A stretch of DNA of 64,000 bases from Peromyscus leucopus (taxonomy: Eukaryota > Chordata > Mammalia > Rodentia > Cricetidae). How positions within the stretch are numbered: position 1 is the stretch's first letter; the number at the start of each line of letters is the position of its first letter. Shown here piece by piece: positions 34,561 to 63,933 of this stretch. A program made the translations under genes and the position numbers. The notes below the pieces were generated by a model. It was not told the origin of the DNA. It saw only the letters and a program-made list of their open reading frames with translations, and made no database searches. The DNA lies in contig NC_051071.1 of assembly GCF_004664715.2 (NCBI RefSeq), forward strand, positions 5,645,062 to 5,709,061. The letters run 5' to 3'.

Positions 34561-35399
34561 AAGCAGGTAAAAGGGAAGATGTCCAGTTCTGTGGTCTGAA
34601 AAGGAAAGTGGCCACTCTCTTCCTTCTTGGAGCCCCCTCCAGATACATGGTGGGCTGGCCTCGGCAGCATGTCCAGGATGCATCCGCACAGATGGGGAGG
34701 ATTCCTTTTCTCTCTTGCTCACTCTTTTCTCTATCTCAGCATTTGTGTGGCTCTCCCGAGAGCAGGCAGAAAACGTGAAATGATGTTTACACCTGGTGTT
34801 CCCCTTCGTACCACACTTCCTGATCCCAGAGACCCCCAGAACAATGAGGTGCCAGTCTCCCCCACCTTATGTCAGTTCTTGTTTGAAAGCTTTCCTTTCC
34901 TGGTTAGTCTGACCTGACCAATTATGTGGGTGTGGCTCTGAAATGAAGTCAGGTTTACCCCCACCAGCCAGGAGGCTCCCAGGCCCACCCAAGGCAGGGA
35001 GATTAAAGCTCATCTCTGACAGCAGAGGATGCCTTTGGGGGATATTGAACCTCAGGTCAGATCCACATGATGGCTTCACGCTGTCTCCTCTGACTCCTGT
35101 GACCCCTGGAATGTATTCTCAAGACTGAATTTGACACTCAGATTCTCAAAAAGAAAAGCCTCAATTTTTTGTTTGCAACCAAATTTGTCCTTAAACCCAC
35201 TCCAGATCAAGATCATTGCCTAGTTCATGGCACATGAAGCTATAATTTTACCCTACAATTAGACCTTTTTTTTTTTTTTGTCACAATTTAGGAAAAAATT
35301 CAGGTTCCTTATATCCAAGCATTCATGGCCTTGACACCGCCAGTTGCTAGGAGATACCGTGTATCCCACTGAACTCTCTTTACCCCAGCCCTGCTCCCT

Positions 35400-36890
35400 G
35401 GACCTCAGCCTGAGACGCCATCGTGATGTCCCTTCCTGTGTGCACACAGTCTGCTCAGCTTCTGCCTTCTTTGCTGGCACTTAACACCTCTGCTCTCATC
35501 TCCTCCTCTGCTCCTCAGCGTTTTCTTCTCCTCTCTCTTTTGTACCCGGGGAACTTTCTCCAAGCACTCTCTCAGCATCCCCACATAAGTACTCTCCTCA
35601 CACACTCATTCATCAGTTTTGTATAGGGAACAATTATAATTCCCTCAGAAAGCATCTTTCCCCTTTGGAAGGTGGCGAACGAAGATAGTGACATCATCTG
35701 AATAAACATCCCCTTCCCCATGTCTGACTTGTCCATAATATAATCCAAGCTATGGTCACATAGCCAGCATCCTTCCACCTTAGTTAAAGAATCACAAGAG
35801 CTCATTCTGGCATTTGACCTAATCTGGCAACACACCTGTGCCATCCTCCTCACCCGCTTCATGTATGGAGAACAGTTGTGTATCGGCCGTTAGCCTTTGC
35901 CTGGGATGATGAGGCTCACACTTTTAGCTCAGTTATGACCTGGCTAAGCTCTGACCCATGTCTGACTCAGACTCCTGGTCAGCCCACTGACAGAGGTAAT
36001 GTTGGGAGAAAGACTTACCAAAACTATAGAGGGTATGAAAAGAGCTAGTGTCGAGAGACACACAGGGCTTCCGAAAACACCACTCTCTTTCAATCCAGGC
36101 TGGCCGAAACCAAGTGCAAGTATAGCCAGCTGGAGGAGTTTGGAAGTCAAGCCATCCTACCTGCACATCTTTAAAGCCAAGCCACTCCAGCTAGTAAGCA
36201 AAAACTTCAGAGATTAAACAATATGCTCCCCCTAATCCCAGGGTCCTTTCAGTACTTTATTAAACATAGCCTTCAAGGTCCTTAAAAACTGGGTGGAAAT
36301 CTCAAGAGCCCCTGGCTGAACTGAGACAGGGGAAGAGGAAAGACAGGCCAGTTTGTGGCCAGGACCATACTTAGTTTCTTGCCATCTCAGGAAATCCTAG
36401 CACTCCATCTAGTGGCTGTCTGGTTCTCCGCACCACAACCATGGCAGCCTTGAGTCAAAGGAATCTTGTGGTGGCCAAGATAGTCCCAAATCCATTGGGT
36501 TATATGCCCCATCCGTGACCATATATATATCCAGTCTTTCAAAGTAGATACCCTGGAAGAGAAGTCCCCCTCTCTTTTGTGAGGGAGGGTCTATATCCAC
36601 CCAAGGACTTCATGCTTAGTTCAACCCTGAAACAGAACAAATGCCCATTGACTTTGTTCCTGGACTATGAAAAGCACAAGAGTTCCCCTCTCCCTTTGAG
36701 AACTGAGGCTTCTTGAGGCTGTACAGGCTCCTGTATTCTTCATCTCTATGAATGAGGCCCTGGTGACTCTAGGTATGGCAGGGACCAAAGTTATATTCCT
36801 TACCAACAAGGGAGTGACTTTTTCTCCCCTGACCACTTCTTGTTAGAACTTCTGGTTCCTGATCCTTCTCACTGATATTGATAGTATCTG
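35400..36890 (+). pseudogene. class I ERV gag-protease remnant
   Basis: Broken plus-strand frames recall gammaretrovirus-like capsid: 'L-A-F-D-L-I-W-Q' near 35,810 and 'T-I-E-G-M-K-R-A' near 36,020. At about 36,755-36,840 a protease-like stretch reads L-V-T-L...K-V-I-F-L-T-N-K-G-V-T-F-S-P-L, where the catalytic Asp-Thr-Gly has been lost. Stops are frequent. The assignment is by eye and depends on order (capsid, then protease) and motif spacing. Confidence 0.5.
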
Positions 36891-36904
36891 AATCAGTTTG
36901 CTAC

Positions 36905-36995
36905 ACCACCCCCCTGAGCTGAGGACCAAACCCAGAGTCTTGTGCTTGCTAGGCAAGCACTGTACCACGGAGCTAAATCCCCAACCCCATATATG
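36905..36995 (-). mobile_element. ID SINE
   Basis: Antisense ID: 'ccaaacccagagtcttgtgc', 'ttgctaggcaagcactgtac' and 'ggagctaaatccccaacccc'. Confidence 0.92.
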
Positions 36996-37013
36996 TTTTT
37001 TTTTTTTTTGTTG

Positions 37014-37830
37014 TTTTGTTTTGTTTTTTGGAGACAGGGTTTCTTTTTTTTCATTTTTTTTATATATATTTTATTTTATTTTTCAATACCATTCAGTTCT
37101 ACATATCAGCCATGGGTTCCCCTATTCTCCCCCCTCCCACACCCTTCCCATAACCCCAGCCTACCCCCCATTCCTACCTCCTCCAGGGCAAATTCTCCCC
37201 TGAGGACTGCAATCAACCTGGTAGACTCAGTCCCTTCCTCCCAGACTGAGCCAAGTGTCCCTGCATAAGCTCCAGGTTTCAAACAGCCAACTCATGCAAT
37301 GAGCACAGGACTTGGTCCCACTGCCTAGTTGCCTCCCAAACTGATCAAGCCAATCAACTGTCTCACCTATTCAGAGGGCCTGATCCAGCTAGGGGCCCCT
37401 CAGCCTGTGGTTCATAGTTCATGTGTTTCCATTCATTTGGCTATTTTTTTTCAATAATTGAGTAGAACCGAAATTTATTATAAGCCACAGTCGTCCTAGG
37501 GACCTCCATACTATATATATATAGCCTCCATGGTTCTATGGGTTGTGGTCTGATTGTTCTTTATTTTATATCTAGAATCCACTTATGAGTGAGTACATAC
37601 CATGACTGTCTTTCTGAGTTTGGGTTACCTCACTCAGGATGATTTTTTCTAGTTCCATCCATTTGCCTGCAAATTTCATGCTTTCATTGAGACAGGGTTT
37701 CTTGGTGTAGCTTTGCGCCTTTCCTGGAACTCACTCTGTAGCCCAGGCTGGCCTGGAACTCACAGAGGTCCACCTGCCTCTGCCTCCCGAGTGCTGGGAT
37801 TAAAGGCATGCGCCACCACTGCCCGGCTCA
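37014..37830 (-). mobile_element. B1 SINE split by an L1 insertion
   Basis: The A-tail side is at 37,014-37,045 and the body at 37,689-37,830. The 15-bp sequence 'gagacagggtttctt' is present on both sides (37,031-37,045 and 37,689-37,703) as the target duplication of the intervening L1. The two B1 parts join into one normal antisense B1. Confidence 0.93.
37046..37688 (-). mobile_element. 5'-truncated L1, 3' end
   Basis: Antisense L1 starting with a T-rich tract (its poly(A) tail), then C-rich L1 3' UTR ('ctcccccctcccacaccctt') and 'tgggttacctcactcagg' text. It is bounded by the 15-bp duplication described for the host B1. Confidence 0.92.
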
Positions 37831-37917
37831 GTTTGATTTTTATATCCTTCTTCTTTTCCTTTTCCTTTTCGGGTTTACATCCTTCTTTTTTGAATTAAAA
37901 AAAAAATTTTATCTTGT

Positions 37918-38486
37918 GAGAGTTTTGCCTGGATGTATATAAGTGTACTGTATGTGTGCCTGATGCTAGATGAGAGCATAGGATCCCCCAGAACTGGAGT
38001 TACTGCTGTGGGATGTTCTGTATGTCAAATTGTTCTGATTGTCAATAAATAAAACACTGATTGGCCAGTGGCTAGGCAGGAAGTATAGGCGGGACTAACA
38101 GAGAGGAGGAAAGAAAGAACAGGAAGGCGGAAGAGACACTATCAGCCTCCGCCATGACATGTGAAGATGCTGGTAAGCCATGAGCTACATGGCAACTTAT
38201 AGATTTATAGAAATGGATTAATTTAAGATATAAGAACAGTTAGCAAGAAGCCTGCCACGGCCATACAGTTTGTAAGCAATATAAGTCTCTGTGTTGACTT
38301 GGTTGGGTCTGAGCGGCTGTGAGACTGGTGGGTGACAAAGATTTGTCCTGACTGTGGGCAAGGCAGGAAAATTCTAGCTACAAGTTACACAGAGTTGTGA
38401 ACCTCTACATGAGTGCTGAGAATTGAACCCAGGTCCTCTGAATGAACAGCTAGTGCTCTTCACCATGGAGCCATCCCTCCGGCCCA
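37918..38486 (-). mobile_element. B2/B3-type SINE split by a solo LTR
   Basis: The left part, 37,918-38,003 ('gttttgcctggatgtatata', 'agaactggagttac'), continues at 38,383 ('agttacacagagttgtgaac', 'aattgaacccaggtcctctg', 'ggagccatccctccggccc'). Removing the LTR and one copy of 'agttac' restores a normal antisense SINE. Confidence 0.88.
38004..38382 (+). mobile_element. solo LTR, short form, class II ERV
   Basis: 'tgctgtgggatgttctgta' to 'attctagctaca', with perfect duplication 'agttac' at 37,998-38,003 and 38,383-38,388. At 379 bp it lacks the segment found between the two 'ctgtatg' copies in the 16,442 LTR. Confidence 0.93.
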
Positions 38487-38499
38487 TAGCCTTCTTCAT

Positions 38500-38640
38500 A
38501 TGTGCAACAAACAACTTTTTTTTTTTACTGCTTCCTTTTTGATCCTACTGAGGTATTGCATTCCCCTTGTAGGTAGGGACATTATTGTTAAACTTCAGAC
38601 CTGCTTGAGGCATTTTGAGACTCCAGAGGCCTTTTCTTTG
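38500..38640 (+). pseudogene. class I ERV protease C-terminal fragment
   Basis: The frame contains P-L-V-G-R-D-I-I-V-K-L near 38,557, like the conserved Gly-Arg-Asp block at the end of retroviral protease. It would continue the fragment ending at about 36,890, the gap being filled by ID, B1/L1, SINE and LTR insertions. Confidence 0.5.
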
Positions 38641-38689
38641 TGTGGCTGTTGTTTTTATTTTTGTTTTCCAAGACAAACTGCTAAACAGT

Positions 38690-39053
38690 TGCCCTGGCCA
38701 GCAGGGCTTCAACGGGAACTCAACCACCCTAAGGACAGAATGATAGGGACAGGAGACACAAAGGAATACACCAAGACAAGATTCTGATCAAGGTGCAACT
38801 TTATTTTTCTCCAGGAGGTTTTATATAGTTCCTGCAGGGTGTGTGTGTGGGAAGCAAGAAGCTGTTATCTGCATAGGGTGGGGCAAGCTAACAGGATGTT
38901 TGTATAGGATGTTTACAGGGTGAAAGGGTCAAGAGCTCTGACTCAATGTCCTGTTGCTAGGCAACCTGACTGTAAGATGATCTAGTTCCCTGTCTTATGG
39001 GAGGGGGGTCTGTATTTTTCCACTAACTAGAGATTCTGTCCTTGTCCCTGACA
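38690..39053 (-). mobile_element. solo LTR, different class II family
   Basis: A perfect 6-bp duplication 'aacagt' lies at 38,684-38,689 and 39,054-39,059, with TG...CA ends. On the minus strand it starts 'tgtcagggacaagg', has a TATA box 'tataaaa' at about 38,820-38,826 and AATAAA near 38,801. At 364 bp it shows a full promoter and poly(A) layout. It is unlike the 'tgctgtgg' family. Confidence 0.88.
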
Positions 39054-39059
39054 AACAGT

Positions 39060-39450
39060 CTTATTAATAAAAACCTGGAGCCAGATATTGGGGTAAAAAC
39101 TGAGAGATCAGAGGATAGGACAAGCCACAGCCCACCTCACCTTCCAACTCTTTAGCCTCCAAAGAGAGAGCCACTTCCTGTATACTCACATCTATATCCT
39201 TTCTGTGCCTGACTTCTCACTTCCTCTCTCCACCCAGCTACATCACTTCCTCTTTCTGCCCAGCTCTGTCACTTCCTATCTGTCTGTACTGACCTCCAGA
39301 CTTCCATAGTTAGTTCTTGGCTCTTTTCCCAGTGTGGCCTTGAACTCACAGAGATCTAGATGAATCTCGGTCTCCTGAATGCCAGAATTAAAGGCATGTG
39401 CTACCATTGCCTGACTTTTATGTTTACTATAGTAGCTGGCTTTTTCCTCT
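39060..39450 (-). mobile_element. composite B1-containing rodent repeat
   Basis: 'ttaataaaaacctggagcc' and 'agatattggggt' on the left, with a B1-like part on the right ('gaactcacagagatctagat', 'aaaggcatgtgctaccattg'). Its reverse complement matches the repeat ending at 63,340 ('ccaatatctggcaccggga'). Confidence 0.65.
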
Positions 39451-39496
39451 GATCCTCAGATAAACTTTATTGGGGTACACAGATAAAATATTACCA

Positions 39497-39632
39497 CACA
39501 GGGTTTCTCTGGGTAGTCCTGGCTGTCCTGGAACTTTCTCTGTAGACCAGGCTGGCCTTGAACTCAGAGATCAGCCTGCCTTTGCCTCCTGAGTGCTGGG
39601 ATTAAAGTTGTGCACCACCACCAGGCCCAGCT
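39497..39632 (-). mobile_element. B1 SINE
   Basis: Antisense; 'cagggtttctctgggtagtc' to 'gcaccaccaccaggcccagc'. Confidence 0.92.
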
Positions 39633-39639
39633 GACTCCA

Positions 39640-40430
39640 GAAGCTTTTTTATAGCATTCCTGTGCTCTGTTCTATAGTGGCCTGGGCTGTCTTGGACCGC
39701 AGATGTCCTTACTATCTCTCTACTATAGACTCTTATATCACCTGACAAGCCCCACCCTCTGCCAGAGCCTGGAATACATCCATTGCTAGAAATTCACTAA
39801 TGGTCATTCATATTAAAGTTGTCCTTAAAGACCCCAACAACATTCTTCAAAGGTTCTGAAACACAAAAAAAGCTTACAACTATATCATTGGCAGACTCTC
39901 TATGCAGCATCCCTATTTGGCAGATGCCTCTTACAGAATGGTCTGGTATCTGAAGGTCATGAATGAGGCTGTGGTCTCAATTCACCCTATGAATTGCATG
40001 GTTAAGTTGAGAGAGTGTGGAATCACCCAGGAGACAAAGCCCTGTGCATGCCTGTGAGGGGAAGTTCTTGACAGGGCTAGCTGAGGGGGAAGCCCGACCC
40101 TAAGTGTGGGTGGCACCATTCATGGTCTGGGTCTTTGACTGAATAAAAAGGAGAATGCCAGCTGGGCACCATCACTTATCTACCCGCTGACTTTGGAGGC
40201 AATGTGACTGTCTGTCACCCTTCTGCAGTCAGAGTGGGCTGTTTCCTTGAGCTGAAAGCAACAGAGACCATTCCTCCCTGAGGCTCTTCTTATCAGATAT
40301 TTAGTCACAATAGTGAGAATTAGAAAAATAACTATTAAATTTGCCAGTCCTTATATTCTCTTGGGACAGATTCCCCCAGTACCTCCTGGTTCACAGTGTT
40401 AGACACTAAGGACAATTTATTTCATATTCT
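39640..40430. other. intergenic; one unassigned interspersed repeat
   Basis: The stretch at about 40,005-40,310 ('gagagtgtggaatcacccag', 'aataaaaaggagaatgccag') looks like a common rodent interspersed repeat, possibly MaLR-derived. Nothing coding is recognised. Confidence 0.4.
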
Positions 40431-40436
40431 TTTTTT

Positions 40437-40580
40437 TCCTTGTTTTGATTTTTTTGAGACAAGGTCTCACTAAGTTGTTCTGGCTGTCCTGTAACTCACT
40501 ATGTAGACCAGGCTGGTCTTGAACTCAGAAAAAACCACCTGCTCCTGTTTCCCAAATGCTGGGATTAAAGGCATGGGGTG
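40437..40580 (-). mobile_element. B1 SINE
   Basis: Antisense; 'gagacaaggtctcactaagt' to 'gctgggattaaaggcatggg'. Confidence 0.9.
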
Positions 40581-41021
40581 AAACACCCATTATATTCTAG
40601 TCCACACAGATTATTGGTCCTTATTTGTCTTTGAATGACAGGAACCTCCACCTAAGTTACTCATCTGGACTATCTTTCCTCTGGTCTTTGGGGGTAGGCC
40701 ACTTCTGAAGTTTCTCTCTGGAAACTGCCTCATTCGGGAGATAGGTAACATTAATATACAAGACAAAAAATCCACTTTAGATCTGATTCTCCAAAAACCA
40801 GTCTCATGAAGATTTTTTTTCTTCAGAGACCCAAGTCTCCCTACAAAATGTGGGGCTTTGGGGGCTCAGACTAACTCCAGACACAAGGAGCTTCTCTGAT
40901 CACTGTGATGATCTCATTTTAACTCTGGATACACAGTGATAACAGAAAGTCTTCCTGAACATAGCAGGGATTTTCAGAACTTGGATTCCCAAGTTCACTT
41001 TTAGAGTTAAGACTCTTAAAC

Positions 41022-41172
41022 TGGGAATGGTGGCTCATGCCTTTGATCCAGCACTAGGGAGGCAGAGGCAGGCAGATCTCTGTGAGTTTGAGGCCAACTT
41101 TGTCTACAGAGTGAGTTCCAGGACAGCCAGCGCTACACAGAGAAACTCTGCCTCAAAAATCCAAAACAAAAA
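41022..41172 (+). mobile_element. B1 SINE
   Basis: 'ctgggaatggtggctcatgc' to an A-rich tail. Confidence 0.92.
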
Positions 41173-41197
41173 CAAAAACAACAAAACAATCTTCTGT

Positions 41198-41888
41198 GTT
41201 GCTCATGGCCATCAATATGGCTTCAGGTGGTAGCACAGACCAGACATCCACATGGCCTTTGGTGGTAACATGGGCCACAGACATGGACCTGGTCTTAGTT
41301 AGGGTTTTCTATTGTGAGGAAACACCATGACCACGGCATTTCTTATAAAGAAAACATTTAATTGAGGTGGTTTGCTTACAGTTTCAGAGTTCAGTCATTA
41401 CCATCATGGCAGGGAGCATGGCAGCATGCAGACAGATGTGGTGCTGGAGCTGAGAGTGCTACATCTTGCAGGCAACAGGAAGTCGACTGACTGCCACCAC
41501 AGACCCCCAACATGGCCCCTTGTAGTAGCATTGACCATGGACATCTGCATGGCCCTCAGCAGCAGACCATGGACATCCGGATGGTATCTGGTGGTAACAT
41601 GAGTCGCAGGAATGAATCCAGTCCCCAGCTGCAGTAGGACCATGGACCCAGACATGGCCCTCAGTGGCAGCATGGGCCGTGGACATACATGGCCTCAGGT
41701 GATTGCATAGGCCACTCATGTCAACATGGCCCTTGGTGGCAGCACGGACCATGAATATCAACATGGTTTCAGAATATGACATAGACCACGTGCATCTATA
41801 TGGCCCTCTGTGGTAACATGGGCCATAGAAATGAACCTGGCCCACAGACATCAGCATGGCCTACGGTAATAACACTGGTCATGGACAT
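41198..41888 (+). repeat. minisatellite, 'catggcc' type, split by a MaLR LTR
   Basis: Recurring blocks such as 'catggccctcagtggcagca', 'tgggcc(a/g)tggacat' and 'ggtggtaacatgggcca' run from 41,198 to 41,290 and from about 41,507 to 41,888. The two halves were separated by the element at 41,291-41,501. The unit is about 30 bp with higher-order pairs near 60 bp and is strongly diverged. Confidence 0.85.
41291..41501 (-). mobile_element. MaLR-type LTR, internally deleted
   Basis: 'cttagttagggttttctat' to 'actgccaccaca'. The flanks 'gacct' and 'gaccc' match at four of five bases. At about 211 bp it is shorter than the 325-bp copy at 18,062, lacking its right-middle part. Confidence 0.7.
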
Positions 41889-42254
41889 CAAGTTGTGTCC
41901 CCACCAAAAAGCCCAATCCAATAGTTTCAAATGTGGCTTCATGCCCAAAGTCTAGACCAATAGTTTCAAAAAATCACCTTGCCCCATATCCCTTCTACCC
42001 AATCCCTAGTTGCCAAAGCATGTAATTCCCGGTGTGTGTAAAAACTCTACTCCTGGGCCTGCACCACTGCCACATTTTCCTCCATCTGCTGTGTGGTGGC
42101 CCAGGTCTGAACCTGACAATAAAAGGACCCTTATGTGCTTGCATTGGAAACCAGCTCCTTGGTGGGCTCTGGGGGTTTTGTGAAATGAGTACAACAGTTT
42201 ATTGAAGGGAGGAGAGAGAAAGGTCAGAAAAGGGGGCAGAGACTGGTCCCTGGG

Positions 42255-42625
<371 letters not shown>

Positions 42626-43399
42626 TCCCTAATACCCACCCACTTGGTTCCTCCTGGGTCTTCCATCATGAGCTCCTGCCCGCAGCTTGACCTGGTCCTT
42701 TGCTGTTGACCAGCCACTCTTCTGGTTCTGGCTCCTCCTCCACTCCCTCTTTGATGAAACCCCAGATTGTATTCTCTGCTTCCTCAGCTCCTCACCACTC
42801 TCAGAGGGATATGGGAGAACGAAACTAGTCTGTTGCTATGCCGAGGCAGAGACTTCTCACTAGTAGACTGAACTGCGCTTCTCTAGACCGCAAAGGAGAG
42901 GGTGGGAGCGGGGCTCTTTCTAAGGTTCAGGAGCCAGGGCTTTTGACTGAATTTGATGTCAAGACTTACTATTTATTTATGAGACAGGCTAGCCTTGGCT
43001 GGGATTAAAGGTTTAGGCCACACCTAGTTTTAACGATTTTTGTGTGATTGGAGTCCTATGGCCTCAATGTAGGAACAGAGCGGGACCTCATGACTCTTTA
43101 AAAACTGGTTATGAAGGTCTATTTAAATGAAGATTAACTTTGTGTCCTTGCCATAAACTTAGCTATCGTCACCTAAGATCGGGGTTATCATCCTTAGAAC
43201 TACACCAGGCAAACGGGCTGCAGACTTAAGCAGTAAACCTCGTGGAGCTTCGCTCAGCTTTGTATGTTCAAATCACCCTTCAGGTACATAGGCTTCCGGC
43301 CAGAGGCTCTGAAAACGCTTAGGGATGAGCTGGGATGCGGTCCCGGGGAGCTCCGCCCTCCCGAGCACTGGGAAGGCGAACGCGGACCCCAGGCTCTGC

Positions 43400-43580
43400 A
43401 GCCAATGCCCTCCCTCCTGCGCTCGGCCTAGCAACTGCGGGCCAATGAGCGGAGGGCTATCGTTCGCGCCGCTACCGGCGCCTTCCAGCCAATAGGAACG
43501 TCCCTGACCCCGCCCCCTCCGGGCACGTAGGCGGGGACGGCTTCACTTCCGGCCGCTGCGTAGGTTGTCATAGAGACCAT
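43400..43580 (+). promoter_or_regulatory. CFAP36: CFAP36 core promoter: CCAAT, GC box, ETS site, X-box-like
   Basis: Three CCAAT boxes lie at 43,402, 43,442 and 43,489 (NF-Y type, 40 and 47 bp apart). A GC box 'ccgccccctcc' is at about 43,510 and an ETS-type 'cacttccgg' at 43,544-43,552. An imperfect inverted repeat 'gttgtcatagagac' at 43,564-43,577 resembles an RFX X-box. No TATA box is seen. The start site is likely between about 43,540 and 43,700. Motifs are seen in the sequence; binding is inferred. Confidence 0.7.
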
Positions 43581-43704
43581 TTTACGTTTACTGGTTTGTA
43601 GTGTCTAACCAGGGGGCCTGGCGACTGCCCGGGCCGCGCTGCCCGCATTCTCCGTCGGCTTCCTGCGGCCGAAAGGCCCGAGCGGGCCGGGGAGTCTGGC
43701 CTAG

Positions 43705-61961
<18,257 letters not shown>

Positions 61962-62205
61962 GTGCTTGCAGGACGTAAATGCAGCAGAAGTATACCCTAT
62001 TGGCATCGCCCCGTTCTTGCTGAGTTTACACTTGTCTTTTACTGTTAACTTTTAAGTTTCTATAGAACTCCTCAGAGTAGTCATATCCTCTTAGCAAGTC
62101 AAAGTATTTATATTTTACTTTTTATCCTTTTTTAAAAGATGGAAAATACCTTTTCCTTTTAGTTGGAACAGGTACTGGATGTGCCTTGTGAGAATGTATG
62201 CGTGT

Positions 62206-62206
62206 T

Positions 62207-62253
<47 letters not shown>
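62206..62253. repeat. (GT)n microsatellite
   Basis: About 22 GT units in intron 6. Confidence 0.95.
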
Positions 62254-62255
<2 letters not shown>

Positions 62256-62525
62256 ATGTGCGCAGGTCCAAGGTTAGTGTCAGGTGGCCCCTCAATTTCT
62301 CCACATTGTATAGAGGCAGGGTCTCTTGCTGAATCCAGATTCTGTTGTTTTGGCTAGTCTGGCTGCTTAGCCAGTTTGCTCAGGGAATACCATCTCCATC
62401 TTGTGTGCAGGTATCAAAGGTTAGCTGCCATGCTCACTGGCTTTTATGTGTGCTGTTCTAGGGATCTGAGCACTCCGGTCCTCATGTCATGGGCAGTAAC
62501 TACCAACTGGGCCATCTTCCCATCC
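62254..62525 (-). mobile_element. B3/B4-type SINE, diverged
   Basis: 'gtacatgtgcgcaggtccaa' to 'gccatcttcccatcctcccc'; SINE-like head and tail with an unusual middle. Confidence 0.5.
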
Positions 62526-62539
62526 TCCCCTTTTTAACA

Positions 62540-63050
62540 ATTCCTTGTTTTTATCTGACAGTTTCATCCATGTATATAATGTATTTTGACTGTATTCACC
62601 CCATGGCCTCTTCCTCCCGCTTTCGTGCCTGTTTTATAACCCACTGAGTTTAATTAGGGTTGTTTACATGAGCATTGGTGTGGGGCTATTTTCTGAATCA
62701 TGGCTCCTTATCTCTACACCACCGGGAAAAGAGAAATGACACTTAGCAGTCATTCACTGTCGGTAGCTCCTCAGCTCGGGCTGGGGCCTCCCGAGTCCCT
62801 CCCTCCTGCATGCTGGAATAGTGATTTGATTTTGTGCAAGACTTGACACAGCTGCGGGAGTTCAGGGTGCAGCAGCCATGCTCTGTCCAGACGGGCTCCA
62901 CAGCACTCCTCCCACCTCGGGCTCTTACATTCTTTCTGCCCCTCTTCCTTCCAGGAGGTCCTTTGAGCCTTGGGTGGGGTTGCAGTGTGGGTACAGATGT
63001 CACTTATCCAGTTACACCCCTCTACATTAACACTGCCCATTGCAGAAAGA
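62540..63050 (+). other. CFAP36 intron 6, possible old L1 fragment
   Basis: 'cagtttcatccatgtatata' and 'atgtattttgactgtattca' recall antisense rodent L1 sequence (about 62,555-62,640). The remainder is unassigned. Confidence 0.35.
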
Positions 63051-63054
63051 ACCC

Positions 63055-63340
63055 CAGTGCACACACCATTAATCTCAATACTTGGGAGTCAAATGCCTTT
63101 AATCCCAGCACTAAAAAGGAAGTGATATGGTTGGCGGAGAAAGGTATATAAGGCGTGAGGAGACAGGAACTAAAGCTTTTCAGCTGAGGAATGACTTTCG
63201 CCTAGAAAGGCTTTTCAGGCTGAGTCCTAGAGGTAAGACGTGGCAGTGGCCTTTTCTTCGTCTTTGCTATCTTCCAGCATTTACTCCAATATCTGGCACC
63301 GGGATTTTTTATTAAAAGACCATTAGAATTGTGTTACAGT
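63055..63340 (+). mobile_element. composite B1-containing rodent repeat
   Basis: 'gtgcacacaccattaatctc' and 'ggtatataaggcgtgaggag' to 'tctggcaccgggattttt' and 'aaaagaccattagaattgtg'. It is the sense counterpart of the repeat at 39,060-39,450. Confidence 0.65.
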
Positions 63341-63674
63341 CTTTATTACTGCTCTATTGCTGCAAGGAGGCACCATGAACCAGGCAACTTATAAAAGAGC
63401 ATTTAATTGGGACCTTGTTTACCGTTTCAGAGTCATAACTATCATGGAGGGGAGCATGGCAGCAGGCAGGCAGATTGGCATAGGGCTGGAGCAGTAGCTG
63501 AGCTTATATTTTATCCCGAGGCATCAGGCAGAAGCCTCAACGTCCCTCCCCTGCCCAGTGACACACCTCCATAACAAGGCCACACCTCCTGATTCTTCCT
63601 ACACAGTTCACCACCTGGGAACCAAGCATGCAGACAGGAGCCCATTGGGGGCCATTCTCATCGAGACCACCACA
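63341..63674 (-). mobile_element. MaLR-type LTR
   Basis: 'ctttattactgctctattgc' to 'catcgagaccaccaca'. Same family as the 18,062 copy; antisense to CFAP36. Confidence 0.7.
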
Positions 63675-63933
63675 AAGCTCCTTGGACTGTTCAGAGTTCT
63701 TTCTCATTCATCTATGCTCACTTTACCAAATAAATAAATCCCTCAGTTTTCAGTATTCAAAGAAAAGAGAAGAATTTTACTTTCCTTGTTTTTTTGACCC
63801 CTTTATTATGTTGAAATAGCAATTGTGGCTTTCAGCATAGTTCTTTCTACATCCTAAATCCCACTGCATTGGTTATCATTAGTACTGCATTATTTGAAAC
63901 AGAATATTACTTGGCTCAAAAAATAGGAGGTAT

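Noticed and set aside
36942..37268. 108-codon Phe-rich ORF near a B1
   Set aside because: It reads through the ID tail, T-rich tract and antisense L1 3' UTR; no real gene.
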